DNA from: Oegoconia quadripuncta
Lineage: Eukaryota > Arthropoda > Insecta > Lepidoptera > Autostichidae
Assembly: GCA_949316235.1 (NCBI GenBank)
Contig: OX438743.1
Coordinates: 32,023,242 to 32,087,241, forward strand
Length of the DNA: 64,000 bases
Reading direction: 5' to 3'
In this document: positions 37,122 through 52,200 of the stretch, piece after piece
How positions within the stretch are numbered: the stretch's first letter is position 1
Layout: each line of letters opens with the position of its first letter
Notes under the pieces: generated by a model
What the model was told of the DNA's origin: nothing
Databases searched by the model: none
What the model saw: only the letters and a program-made list of their open reading frames with translations
Position numbers and translations under genes: made by a program

Positions 37122-37236
37122 ATGAAGACGGTGGCGCTGATAAGCGGCGGGAAGGACAGTTGCTACAATATGATGCAGTGTGTCTCCGCTGGTCACTCGA
37201 TAGTTGCGCTGGCCAACCTCCAACCTCGGCATAAAG
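37122..37236 (+). CDS. DPH6: DPH6 exon 1, PP-loop
   Basis: Encodes the ATP-binding start ALISGGKDSCYNMMQC. Ends CATAAAG/GTTACT in phase 1 and joins exon 2 to make an Asp codon (DEMDSYMYQTVGHH). The GTTACT donor is atypical, but no better donor keeps the reading. Confidence 0.9.
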
Positions 37237-40200
37237 GTTACTTACGTCTCATTAACCGATTTAGATACATATTTCGTGTGTCACGTTCTAATTTTGATTG
37301 TATCGAAACTGGAGATAAAGTGTCAAAAAAACATGTTGGGCACATGTCACTCCTTGATTCATCTCAATGTGTTATTTACTATATCTATCATCAAACCACC
37401 TGTTCCTTTACTGAATATATATGCAGTTATGCACATGTTGCATCATATTATATTGGATATAGCTAGACAAAAAAGGGTTAGGGTGTTGTTGACGCGGCAC
37501 TGGGCCAAAAAATACTTAGAAAAAAGGAAGTCATAAAAAAATGTAAAATTCAATTAAGTTAAAAAAATTGGTACATTCACCAAAATTCGAGCTGACAATG
37601 CTGTATTGCACCTATCTGACACGACTGCTCAGTAATGGTCAAGTGTTATTCAAATGCCTCAATTAGAATGTGTGTGTGGAAATCACGAGTCTAATACTCT
37701 ACTTTCTGCACAGGGCCCATATTTTTTCTGTACTTACTGTAATTGAATAATAATTATACAATTTGTTTTAAAAAAGTCACAAATAAAAACTTAGCCTCAA
37801 GACCCTGGTTGGTGGAATCATACCCAAAAGACTAGCTACATTGCCTCTATTCTATGTCTGTTCTATATGTTATACGCGAAACCAGTTTTTAATAAAAAAA
37901 AAATGTGATGTACAAATAGTTTTTATTAATGAACGTTGCTACAATATAAATTATAACAATAAACTGAAAAAACTTTTCAGATGAAATGGACAGCTACATG
38001 TATCAAACGGTGGGCCATCATGGCATTGAGCTATATGCAGAAGCAATGGAGCTGCCACTTTACAGGGAAGAGATAACTGGTGTTGCTGTTCACCAGGGTC
38101 GTAACTATCAGCCCACAGATAATGATGAGGTTGAAGATCTATATAGACTACTCTCTAGGATTAAGGTAATAGTCCTAAAAATATCATTCACCATCATTAC
38201 ATATTGCTTAGTGGCTATTTGCTGAGTCCAAAGACCTAAAACATTAAGCTTATATGGATCCTTATTACATATATTACAACTAAAAACATCTCCAAATTCT
38301 CTAAGTTTTTTCTTTTCATTATAATCTAAATTACGATTACAAAGTTAAAAAACTAACATTACTTATCCTTTGTATTGGAATATTTACATTCTAAATAGAT
38401 ACTGATAGATAGAAATTAGATACTGATAAACTGTTACTGATAAAAATATTTTATTTATACCTATATGTATAGAGGTCAATCAACTTTTTCTTGTCACTTC
38501 AAATCTAATCAAAACTTAAAATACACTTGAAATAGGTTAACTATTTGAATACTTCAATATTCAGTATGTTAAATTGAACCCTTTTAGAGTATTTGAGAGG
38601 TGAGGTACTTAGTGCTGCTAATTTTAATAATATACATTTAAATAAAATATTTGCGGTGGCCGTTGCCCAAAAGCCAGTTTGTATGAAAATTAAGATTATC
38701 TGCTGCCGATTATTTCATATAATTTCAATTTAAAATCTTGTATAAGTTTTATTACTAACCAATGACTAGTCTGATAGTTTTGAAGAGTCAAATAAAGTTG
38801 CTGGACCCGTACTTGGAAATAGTTACATTGTTAAGCCTCTTTTAAATTAAGCTGCAGGTAAATATTTCAGGATGAATTAAGTGTAGAAGCAGTTGCAGTT
38901 GGGGCCATCTTATCAGATTACCAAAGAATAAGAGTTGAAAATGTGTAAGTATATAACCAGTATGACATCAACAGTTTACAGAAGTCATGGGGGGTATAAG
39001 CTTCTCCATCAAGGCATGATTTGTATCATATTCTATGGGAGATTTTTTCCTAGTTGTCACACTGGGATGGCACCTATCACATTGCTGCTCATCACTAGTT
39101 TGTACTGTTACACTTACAATGCCTTAATCGCCTTTTAGAACATCCACAGGAACAGACCAATTAATTTTATTCTATCTGGCCAGCCAAAATGTAACTATTA
39201 TAAAACAACCATTCTTTTTGTCAGATAGTCAGAAGTCGCATTAAAATTGACCATTCTAATCTCAACCCTACTTATGTAGGTACTCTTTATTAGATTCCTG
39301 ATGAGTATGAACTTCGATGAAATATTTACCAAATGTTATTATTTCTGGTAGTTTGTTTTATTTAAAAAATTTGAAAGCAGCAAATAATGGGTTAATGTTG
39401 AAGACAAATTTATTGGAGTTACTTTCTAACACTAAATATGAAATTAGATGCATATATAACTTTTGTATTGTTATTTCATGTAATGCATTTCTTAGATGGG
39501 TTAATCCTTAGTGTTAACCGCAAAGCCTATGGTCACAGGTTTGAAGAAGTACATGCATTTGCAACCTCTATTTACTAGTAAGAAACATCAAATTTTCATT
39601 TAAACCCATTGAAGAATGTTGTACAGAATGTACAACATTTAAGGAACATTTATAGAAAATAGCACCCAGTCAAATCTTACCCAGTCAATAAAGCCGACAA
39701 TCTCCACATCTTTGGTACTAAACTTGTCCCCTTTTTACATTTATATTCTTGTTGGGATTTATTTTCTTTATGACATTGGTAGATGAATGACCACAAATGC
39801 TTTCGAAAAACACTCGACCATATGGCAGAGGGCGGAGTGTGAGTTTTGTTTCGACTTAACTTTACTATCGCGTTTATGTGAAGATTTGTATGGAGAAATG
39901 TGCTGCGCCTCTAGCGGATAGTTTGCAAAACGATTTTTTTCATTGGGACTTTTTTCGTAAACGCGTACGCGATGCTAAAGTTAAAAACGAGACAAATCTC
40001 ACACTTCGCACACAGAACGTTGTTCGATGGTTTTACAGACATTCAAGGATATCAGCAGCTCAATAGACGGATATTGAAGTCCTTGCGACACGATTTCTGT
40101 GCGTTTTCTTCATATGAGAGGGTACTAATGTAGTTATTAAAGTTGTAATTAAATGCTATGCGGTGTTAATTTGGTTCCAGATGTCGGAGATTAGATCTAG

Positions 40201-43200
40201 TCTCTCTTGCATATTTGTGGAGGAGAAATCAGAAGGAGCTCCTACAGGAAATGATAGCTAGTGGTGTGGAAGCTATCATAATAAAGGTTTGACTTTTCTT
40301 TTAAATGTATATTTATTATCCCCCGACGCAAAAGTAGAGTGTTATACATTTTCAATTATGTGCACAGCTTCATGAATCTTTTAATATTATAATTTATATG
40401 TTTGCTTAGTCATGCTATAACTTGTACTGGATTGACACATATTTATTTCACTCTCCAATGAGACACCATTTGACTCTAGACATTCATTATCAGTCGCTGA
40501 TTAGTTACACAAACAAAAGTAAATACGTAGCTTTCCTACTTGTAGTACAATGCGATACGAATCCGGCCACTCCGTTTATAACCGCCGACACCAAAAGAGG
40601 GGTATTATAAGTTTGACATTGTAGTGCCGTAATGGCTGAATCTATTTGAAAATGGTTGTTCATTTTCTCAAGTTGGTATTTGCGAAATGGTTCTTAATCA
40701 TGTTTGATGGAAATCGGTTAAGCCATTTCGAACACAGTCTTTGTTCGTCTGGATGATATAATCTGCGGGGGTTTTCAAAATTTTTAATTTGTATGTATGT
40801 CATCTTCTATGAAAATATGTTATGTGAAAAGTATGATAGACCAATTATCATCTACATGCACTAACAACCACTGTACACTTTATATGATAATCTTGTTAGC
40901 ACATATTATGTTATTTGAAATCAAATTGGGATGCTAAAATATTCTTGTTAAGAGAAATGTACATAATTAATAATACTGGATTCGTGGTGCCGGCACAAAT
41001 CTAAATTAGTTGGACACGCCTGTTAGCGCGTCATGTGACCAATATAATCGTGACGTCTATAGACGTTGCCTTATTTTTTAAATCGTAAATCATCACGGTT
41101 TCATACAGTTACTAAATAATGAGATAAATTAAATTCTATATATTAACACACAAAATATACAAAACTAGATGAAATTGAACACAACCAATTAAACCAAAGA
41201 CTCCAAACACGTTTTCCGCCCCGAAACATAGGTTTAGTTGTCTATTTTACAGTTTAGTCCACAGATTTATCTATTTGAATGACGATATTAACTCATTGGT
41301 CAAGGTAAGCACTACCTGTAGAGCTAGATGGTAGCACCAGACACATTTATAAGCTTACTTTGGGGCTAACAAAATTTTTTATCACCAAATTTTAACACTT
41401 TGTCTTAAATGACTAGTTGTTACGCACATTGAGGTGCGACGACCTACGTCGGACTGGCAGTAACTGAAAAAAGAAATAGGATTGCAGTGGACTAGGATAG
41501 GCTGATATGATGCCATCGAGATGAGCTCGTATATTTTAGTATTTGAAGCCGTTTTAGCGGCTACATTACTTCGAGAGTCTGTTGACAATGGACTTTGTAA
41601 TAATAGATTGGGACTCCGAATGAATGTTAATGGTTACTTTTAGGTGGCTGCACTAGGCTTAGACCCGAGAATACACCTAGGAATGACAATACGCGACATC
41701 CAGCCGCATCTTCTAGTCATGAAGGAGAAGTACGGGCTGAACATGTGCGGCGAGGGCGGGGAGTATGAGACTTTCACCTTAGATTGTCCACTGTTCAAGA
41801 AACAATTAGTCATGTAAGTTGCATATACTAGAAAACTAGAGTTCGGTTGAAATATTTTGTAAATTTACCTATCTTACATTGTAAGGAAATTTATTGAAAA
41901 TTTATATCAGATTCTTGAAACGCCATAATCAAATTAGTTATTGAGTCAGTATTATATGAGAATTCTGCGAAATCGGAAAGTGAATTTGTTATGAATTTTG
42001 AATTTGAAATTTGTATTTATTAAAGTGGCCTTCTTAGACACCCTGGACTTTAATCCAAGTATTATTTTGACAGAGATGAGAAAGAGCTTGTAATACACAC
42101 CGACGACCCAATCGCGCCGGTCGGATATTTGAACCTAAAACTGCATCTAGGAAGAAAAGAAAATTTCGACGGCACAATCAAACTACCTCCTACTGTAAAA
42201 AATTCCTTAGATTTTATAAATGACTTGAGTGATACGGTATTTAGTGACATCAGCGATATAGAATTAAGCGAGACAGAATTAGAGTCAATCGAAAAATTAG
42301 AAAAGGAAGAACAGATGAAACAGAATGAACTGAATCCATTGCTCACATATTCTGGAGATAAATGTGAAGTTGCGACCAATTTAAACAGCGCTGACGGTCA
42401 AGATGACAGTATAGAAAGCATAGAAGAAGGTTTGGCTTATGATCAAATGTACAATGAGAGCGATATCAGACCCGTGTTAGACCATAGATCTATTTATGGC
42501 AACAGGCACGGTTGGTACTTCATTGGTGGTATAGTGGGCGAAGGAGTTGATACCGCTGAGGCGACAGAGGACGCTATGAAAAAACTCATTAGTAGGTAAA
42601 CTTATTCACAAGCTTTATTTTTATAGTTTTAGTAGCGTGCTTATAACTTGTAAATACTAATTTAAAGGTACATGAAAATTCAAAATGTATCCATAAATTT
42701 AGGAGTGAAAAGTGGACCTGGGCAAATAAAAAAAATACGTTTTGTAATACCAAATACTCACATGTTGGTCTTGGCTGCTTATTATAATAATAAATGTAAT
42801 TAATATAATATAATGTTTAACGTGATACGTGTATTGCCCTGGGGGTCATTCGCGCTAAATTTGAACGATAATACCAAAACTAAGCTAACATTCGAACGGA
42901 AATTAGCCTAGTATTTTTTAAATACTCATAGTCAGCTCTAAACGTTTTATGTTTGATTTTATTTTGGTAACATCAATGATTTAAACGTGCAGAAAAAATA
43001 GTGCGATAGCATTTTTTACATCGGCTAAACGAAAAACTTTCCGTTCAAACCATACAACCTTTGTGACAACGCGATTGGCCCCCTGTTTTTTATCATCAAT
43101 TCTAATGACCTGTGTTGTCCGTATCCCCGATAAACTAAAGGAGAAATCTATGAAACCAGCGTAACGCCTGTTGGAACGTTCGGACGGACGAAAGTCGGTT

Positions 43201-46200
43201 GCATGCAGTCGTGATAATAATTTTGAGATGGACGTCTGGACACGATAAGGAATGAGTACATAAGATGAAAGTTAAAAGTAGTGCCTGTGATAGAAAAGCT
43301 GATAGGAAACGATAAACACGTATTGGATATGTAATGATGGATGAGTACTCTGTCACAAAAAGACCGTTAAGTATGAATGTGGAAGGGTATAAGGGACGAC
43401 CGAAGAAAAGATGGATGAAGAATGAACTGAATTATAATGTCTGGGAGAGATGCATTGAACAAAATAACATACGAGTATTTCCGGCCCTAAATAATAGGAA
43501 AAGCGCAAGGAAAAAGAAGGAGACTGGATAGATATTTCCTTACTATGACAACAATCTTTACCAATTTGCCTGCTAAACTGACAAAGACAGTGAAACTTTG
43601 TCCTTGGACTCTGTTTGTGCTATAAGTTTGCTTTGGAAGTTGTCAGATTTAGAAAAATCAATTGCGTTCTACACGCTCTCTCGTACAATATTAGAAATAT
43701 TTCAGTCAAGTAAAAGTGTGTAATCTTTTTTTACGTAGGTACGTATAATATGTAGCACTAAACCGCCACCACATTTCAGACTTGCTCGACTCCCAGGGGC
43801 TGCAGTTGAGTGACGTGTGCTCAGTAAACATCTACATGCGGGATATGGGCGAGTACGCGGATCTGAATGAAGTGTACGCGCGTCACTTCAGCTTCCCCAA
43901 TCCACCTACGCGGGTTTGCGTGCAGTGCCCGCTTGCGAGGGATGCCGGACTCATATTAGACGCCGTGAGTATGTTGATTACATGCATATGCCGTCCTACC
44001 CTATAAATTTGAAGATCAGTAAGTTAGTGCGGTAGTCGAATCACCAAAGATATAGTAATTTTTGAAATAGAAACTTGAATTTTTTGCAAGGACAACTTCA
44101 TACCTTTATCCCGGTTTATTTTGAGGTTTGGAACCCTAAAAGAAACTATTATGGAATAGGATAAGATTTCACATTGCTTGTGTAAGAACCGAAAATTTTT
44201 CTACTCGTATAAGCGCACGGACTAGACTTGTATATCGCTCTGGTAGACCTCTTCTTGGAAGTCTGTCTGGGTTGGGTGAAATGGAAACTTGTCGTGTCTA
44301 ATTCTGTCGCCAAATTTTAGAGCCGTAAAAGGCCGTAGACAGAGCGGCGTTGTTAGTCGGGTAGTTCCCGAGAGAGTAGAAGATATTATTTAAGACATAA
44401 AATGTCTTTCTTTCAGACCATTGATCAATATTTTAACTCTCGACGCAACAAGAGGGGTGTTAAGTTTGACCGCTATGTGGATGTCTGTCTGTGGCACCGT
44501 AGCTCTTAAACGGGTGAATTGATTTGGATGCGGTTTTTTATTTGTAAGCATGTTTTCTAGTGGTGGTTCTTAGACATATTTTTATCAGAATCGGTTCAGC
44601 CGTTTTGTTTTTTCGAGGGTGTTCTAAATTTTCAATTTCTTAGTAAATTTTAGTAATTAATTAATAAAAATAGGACCTATGCGTCTTATTCGGGTACTAA
44701 CCGAAATGGTTCGTATATTTTATTAATATATATTTGGAAGCCAACAGCTTATATGATGATATAAACGAGTAGAAATGATATAATTTATTATACTTAACTA
44801 TGCTAAATGAATGACGAGAGCGCGTAATTCAGTTGCTACCTATAAGCGGGAAATAAAACGTGATATTGGCGTTAATTGCCGAATATGTATCTTAGTCACA
44901 ATAAGGAACAAGTCAATGAATCACTTTGCCACCCAATCTTACTTATTCCATTGTAATAGAGCTTATTTCCGTTCAGTTATGATTATAATGTCTATTGGGC
45001 CATAGTCCTCCAAACACGTCTCCTCGTAGATATCTTAAAAGGCGACCGGAGGCGAGGTCCAGAGCTCATACAAAACGTGTCATGAGAGAGGCTTGTGTCC
45101 TGAGTCCAGTCATAGATTTCTATAGGCTATTGACATAATGGATGTGTTTACCGTCCTCATATAAAAACCCATTCGTAATCGGATGCAAGCGTATTTAGGG
45201 TAGTAAATTAATAAAGTATGCAAATATTTCCCGAGATAACCTTGTAATATTTTAATTTTGTCGTTTTATTTTCAGGTTGCTCATAATGTAGCTCCTAACA
45301 ATTACAATGAGACTGATGGCAGTGGTTCGAAAGAGAGGTTAACTATGCATGTACAGGGTATTTCGCATTGGGCTCCAGCCAATATTGGACCTTACAGTCA
45401 GGCTATTAAGGTAAATATAATTTGAATGCGTAATTATTTTTTTTATGCACAACGTGTTGGTACTTGACCTTAATCACACCTGATGTTAAGTGAAGATGAG
45501 GTCGAAGGTGGAAGCGTACTGACCCGGAAACCCCAACACATTTGGGGGACTGGCTATCTTATCTCTGACAACTGGAACACAACAACACAATATTTAAACT
45601 GATCAAATATCATGCACGATTATACATATTGTAGCCACTTAGACTACAGAATGTAACATAGAATTCTGCACACATTATCCTTCTTCCTGGCGTAGTCGGA
45701 TAAAAGCTTTTTGTGAGTCTCGAACTCCCACAGACAAGATGTGTAAACGATTTTGTCGGGCATTGTTTAATTACGACCATGTAATCGATTAATAATAAAA
45801 CCTAATAATAAAAAAATCGACTTATAAATGCAGTTTGCACTATATTTATTTGTTTAACACTGTATAATACATACACATTAAAAAGAATTAAATACAAATG
45901 TACACTTATCTTTATAAGTGATCTCTTCCGCGAAAGCGAAACTTTTAAAAGGTAGGCATACAAAATAATATTTAAACTAATAATATCCGTAACTGAATAT
46001 ATTCATATTATACTATAAACACCGAATGATGATGATACTATAAACGAAATACCTACTATGAATATATACTATACATAAACATACCATTTAAACCATTTAT
46101 TTCCACACATTGAAAAAAAAACCACAACAACATATAAGAAACTGCGACGGTGACTAAAGCCCGTATCCCACAAACCGCTCTCGAGATTGAGATGGCCATA

Positions 46201-49200
46201 AGCTGACGCTTGAGAATCTGTTGCATATTAAAATAGTATCAAAAAAATATATAATTATAGTATTGAGACTCAGACGCGACCCCAATCTCAAGATCGATCC
46301 ACCAACATGGCTCTATGACTAACCAGGTACTACAATGAGTGCGTGTGTGGGGGACAGTCTCAGTAAACACAGTGACATAAATCGCTCAGCACTGGTTTTA
46401 AGCATGCCCTCGACATATGCTACAATTATATCTTTGTACTGTGGGCTTGTTACGCAAGTTAAGCAAAAACAACGGGATTGTAGATAAATAATGTCCACAT
46501 AAATTATATATTAAAAACATATACCATATAAATATAACAATTAAATATATAAACATAAATACCTGCATAAAATATATTATACTGTACTAGTTCTAGATAA
46601 TATATAATAAAATAATAAATTTAACATTGGGTTCACGATTCAGAGGTCGCGGGTTCGTTCCCCAGCGGGGTACTGTTTAAGTACTCGGTTTGGTTGGTGG
46701 TAGGGCATAAATGGCCGCCTGGCTAGCTACCACCATCTTATCTAAATCTGCCGCCAAGCACCAATGTTAATAGCAATGTTGTGTTCCAGTTGTCAGAGAT
46801 AAGATAGCCAGTCCCCCAAATGTGTTGAGGTTTCCGGGTCAGTACGCTTCCACCTTCGGCTTCATCTTCACTTAACATCAAGTATGATTGAGGTCAAGTA
46901 CGAACCCGTCGTGCATAAAAATAAAAAAATGTAAAAAATACACATGCATAAATACCGTGAGGACTTAGTGTGAACGCACCTCTAATTTTGGTATTTTTGA
47001 TAATTGACGGCATGGTCGGTGTTGGTTTGTAGGTCGGCGAGGTGATAGGCACGTGCGGGCAGATAGCGCTGGTGCCGGGCACCATGCGCCTGGTGGAGGG
47101 CGGCGCGCGGCGGCAGTGCGCGCTGGCGCTGCGCCACCTCACGCGCCTCATCCGCGCCGTGCATGCGCGCGCGCACATCCGCAGCGTGGTGCAGGTGCGC
47201 CGCTACCCACAGTATTACGGGCCAGGGGGTCTACTCTCTAACAAAAATAGCTTCGGACGGGCGTAATTTCGTATTCTTTTGCAGTTAGCTGTGTCAATTA
47301 TAAACCAATCGTCATTATTTTACTTTTGTTGTATATAGTTGGACATCACAAGTTAGTACGGGACACAAGGAACGTATGCAAATAAAGGATTCTTAACAGA
47401 AGAAAAAGTCCGAAGATAGAGAAGTTGTTTTCGTTAGAGAGTAGACCACCAGGTTTCGATGATAGCCGCCACAACAAAAAAAAACAAAAGGAAACTATGA
47501 CGGCCTGCAGTCAACCCACCTAACTCAAATGCTTTGGGAATTGCAATCGTTTATGACGTCAATGCACTGTCCGTCCTTGTCATATCGTAACACAATGACA
47601 TGGGCGGACAGTGTATTGCTATCGCTATAGCTTTGAGTTAAGCCGTAGAACCTCGAAAGGAAGCGGTATGGTGTTTCGTCTGTGGTTGGCTTTTTGGCGG
47701 GAACTCGGCGAGTGAGGTTGCATTTTTGTTTTTGTTACTTGAAATTTATGCATTCTTAGTTTTTAGTTTAACGGCAGAATATTGTACGGCAAAAGTCTGG
47801 TGTATAAGTGAAGGGAAGTGTTTCGGGTTTCCTCAAGAAACCGCTAAAATCTTTCGTAAAGCAAGCAAGCTTCTTTCTTTTGTCACTTTACTGAGGAAAT
47901 ACTACAGAATGAGCTCAAATCCCTTTGTCTTCCAAAGTTCTTGGAGAATGGACCAAAAAAAAGGTCTGTGGTGGTGTTAGGTCGGCGAGGTGATAGCCAC
48001 GTGTGGACAGATCGCGTTGGTACATTTGTGCCGTTTGTATGTGCGCGTGCTCATGGGATGGGATTCGCAATGTGACGACCACTTAGTGCCGTGACACTGT
48101 TTTCGAAACCAACCATTTGAATAAACTGATTATTTATGAATCAGACATACCGATAAACTCCTGACATGTTTGTAATGTTATTATTTTGTCTGATAATCAC
48201 TTAATTTTAGAATTGTATTTAAGGAACTGAACAAACAAATCTAATTAAGTATCGTTCCAGTAGACATAGTATAGCTATAAGTTCATTATGTGTTGTCAGA
48301 GCGTGTGCTACATGACGCACGGAGCGGCGGTGGGCGAGGCGCGGCGGCAGCTGGAGCGGCGTACTGCCGGCGCCATAGTGCAGTACGCCGTAGTCGGCGC
48401 CCTGCCCCGCGGTGCTGCACTCGAGTGGCACGCCTGGGCGCACACAGACAACAACAGATTCGAGTGTGAGTGTACGGAGGAATAACTATTTAAGTATTTC
48501 AAAAAAACTCAACAGCATATTTATGTATTTATTTAATTTACATAGCACATTTTAATTCATTTGACTTGTCCTGTCTTTATGCAACTAGCGACGGTAACTC
48601 GTCTGCTCTGGGTGCGACAGTAAACCAGCGCTGAGCTCTTATAGGGTCAGCATATAGCTGAGTCGTTTCCCTTTCGCTGCTGCGACACTTATCTGAGTGT
48701 TCTGTTATTTTACTTGCCTAACAATTGTTGTATATGTGTCAAAGTGGCGAATAAACAGTTTCTTTCTTTCTTTCTTTCTATATTTTTTAATAGCTTTCCG
48801 CCCGCGCCTTCGCCTGCGTGGAATAACACTTTGTTTCATTTGTTTATCCCGCCAGGGTATGTTCTACCTATATACCAAATTTCATCCGTTTCGCCGTGAT
48901 TGAGCAAGAAACAAATATCCCATTTATAATATTAGTTAGATTTTGCGGACGCCATGTTGGATTATTTACAATAAAATATATCCTATAACACTCCAGGTAC
49001 TAAGACGAATATAACGACCACCATCATGCAATTAGAAATCGGTCAAGCCGTTTAGGATAAGGCTAGGCGCCAAAGGAACGGACATACATACACTCGAAAA
49101 ACATTACCCTCCTTCCTTGGGCAATCGGGTAAAAACAAATAGGAGACAGTTAATTCCACGGCCGATTGGTGTAGTGGATAGTGATCCTGTCAGCGAAATG

Positions 49201-52200
49201 AACCGGTGCGGGTTCAAATTTTCGGCGGCGGCGGTGATTACTTTCCATCAGGTGACCCGCATGCTCGTTTGCCGCTCACTCATATAAAAAAAAAAAAAAA
49301 ATCCCCCGAGGGGTAAATGTTTGTGTGATGAATGCGAACATTATTCCCGAGTCATGGATGTTTATATAAATATTTATGTGTATTTATCCGTTATCTAGTA
49401 TCCATAGTACAAGCTTTGCTTAGTTTAGGACTAGATGATTGGTGTAACTGTCCGATATATTAATTATTATTATTATTATTATTAAAATCTACCCATACCT
49501 ACCTAGTGAAAAAATCGATAGATCTATCCCATGATATTTCTTTTAACTTTGACTAAATTCTGAAAAAATAGGGCCAAACAGGTTTGTTTTAAATAAATCT
49601 CAAAACTATTTGCGATTTAACTCTGTTTTATTTGAGTTGTACTTAAGTAGATTATATTGTGTAATCAAAAATATATCAAAATAATTGTCATTGCATTGAA
49701 TGAATTTAAGGGAGGCTTTTTAATTAACAGCACACAAGGGCTTTATTCACTGAAATCTTGATTTTTAGTGACCACGATATAGTTCGATAAATGTATACAA
49801 TACAGGCGCCACCGAGGTGATAATTTGAAATAGAGTTGTATATCTACGAGTACATTCTCCAATAACAAATAGTGGCGACATCTATTGTATAATAGGAAAA
49901 GATTTCTACAATGTTTTTAATAATGCAATTCCTTATACGTGTAATGTAATCCTATCGCTGTCATTTGAGGATCTGTCACAAACACTTTTACAAGATTTAA
50001 ATACGATTTTTCAGTTTTGTTGATATTTCCAATGTATTTTCTTTATTGATCGCTGTTTGTCGCAATTCGTGCGATGAAACCGACAAGCGAATCAATCATA
50101 GTAATTAATGCGCCATGCAATTACGATGACGTTGCAAGTTTCACGTTTTTTTTTTTATTGTAATTTAGAACACTGTCCTTGGGGTCACTGCTCTCGGCAT
50201 AGAAATTTATTCTTAATTTGAAGGTCTTTTGGCGAGTTTATAATCAAACTTTTTGGTTTTATTTTGTTTGTCAACTACTATAAACCTAAAAAAAACCTAT
50301 GCAAAAATAGATTTTCAAACAACCTTAGGAGAGCAGTGAAGCGTCGATTTCGGATCGCCATATTGAGAAGTTATGAACAAATTTTAAAGTACCTACTTGG
50401 AAGAAAATATAATTATTTTCTCTTTAAATTATTTCAGATGAGGAGACGGGCTGTAATGTTGGTGAATACAAAGTGGCTATTACCAGGAGGTGGAACTATG
50501 AAAACACAGTTGCCGCTTTCGTGTGCTACGTGGCTACAGGTATGTTTTAATTTAACTTTCAAGAGGTAGTATACTTCAACAGTCGGCTTACAGAAGCATG
50601 GCCTCTTGGAACAGGCTAGGATATAATAAATCGTGCAGGCCCATAGCTAATAGGCGAATTTATATCATCCGTTCTCCTGCCCCCGTACCATGACATCGTT
50701 TGTCGCACGCGACGTTGGAGTGAGAGTGGGATAGTTATATATTTCGTCCAAGCGAATGAACAGGACAAATATTATCTCGCGCGACATAGTTTATCGCGCC
50801 TGTCATTATAGTGCTGATAGTGTTTTCAAGTAGTGACTTCATCCGACTTGCCTTAACGACTTCAAGTAAAATCAAGCAGCACCTGTTAAACGTGCACTCT
50901 GAAGCATATGCATATAAAAATGCCTCTAGTGGTCACTAATCCAAGCATTGACCGCGCCCGCCAAACGGTGCATAAACGAACTGAAATGTACGAGTACTTA
51001 TTTTCAAACTACAACTTACCTATAAAAAACCAAAAACAAAGCGTAATAACAATTGATTTAGACCGGAGTCCAAGGCATCTATCCTCGTAGGTAATATTTC
51101 TTTGAGATCTTGGTCTAGGCACTCCCATGCGCTTCGATCTATTCGTTACGGTAAATAGCTTAACCGATCTCTGAATCTTGCCTAAATCAATTGAGTTGTT
51201 TCGTCTTTATGATTTTTATAGGTAGGTATTTTCCTTGCTTTTTATAAAAATGTTTAAATATTTATTTACATATTTTCCGATAAACCAATGATCCCTCTTT
51301 TTGCGTTATCTTCTGCCATATTGGATTAATCATGTGGAACGCAAAGGTTCCGCCTTTGATATTTTTTTTTCCCATTTTATTTTTTTCATTGTAAGATTTC
51401 AGAAATATTGTAAGCACTAATTAGCCATTACAACACTCGTATTAAAAGAAAAAATAAATAGATGAACAGTATATAAACGCAAATAGTATAGATATACATA
51501 AGTACATAATATACGTAAATAGATGAGATATATGATGTGTACCGGTGTCTAGGTTCGTCACCGTCCACGTGCCAGCTATCATTCCCTACCGAGGAGGCCT
51601 GCCGGTCTCATCGTTCGTTAGCCGCCCTGATGCGCCGCGAAGACCTGGAGGAGGTACTGGAGTACGCGCTCAGGAAGCTGCTCAACGATTGCCACGAGAG
51701 GGAACCCTATCCCGTCGTTAAAATGAGGATATTCTATCAGGTACGAGCATTTAGCACTAGTTATGTAACTTGATCGCTATCATTGACCGATGTCCCTCAT
51801 ATGGTGCACTGGGGGAGGGTTCCATGACCTGTATGGAAAGCATGCAGTTTGCTTTTAGACTGAAATGCACTTAAGGGTTTATGGATAGGATTAATACGTA
51901 CATAACGTCACCACCTCTATCCCAAATGGGATGGTCATAGATGTCCCAAACAATACTCTGATCTTAATTAAACTCAGCGGTATTTGGATAGACATGAGAT
52001 AATAGTAGCCATGTTGAGGTGTTAAAAATATAGGTATAAATAAATTGTATAGTGATGTTATAATTTTTATTTTATTAGGATTATTTCGACAAAAATGACA
52101 AAATTAATCCATCAATAACTCAATAAATTTAAACCTCAACTAGTTTCATAACTTTTTTTGCTTAATTTCTTACGTGGTAGATATCGTGATCGATAGAAGG

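Noticed and set aside
46894..47266. Several overlapping GC-rich frames on both strands
   Set aside because: All are shadows of DPH6 exon 9 in other frames.
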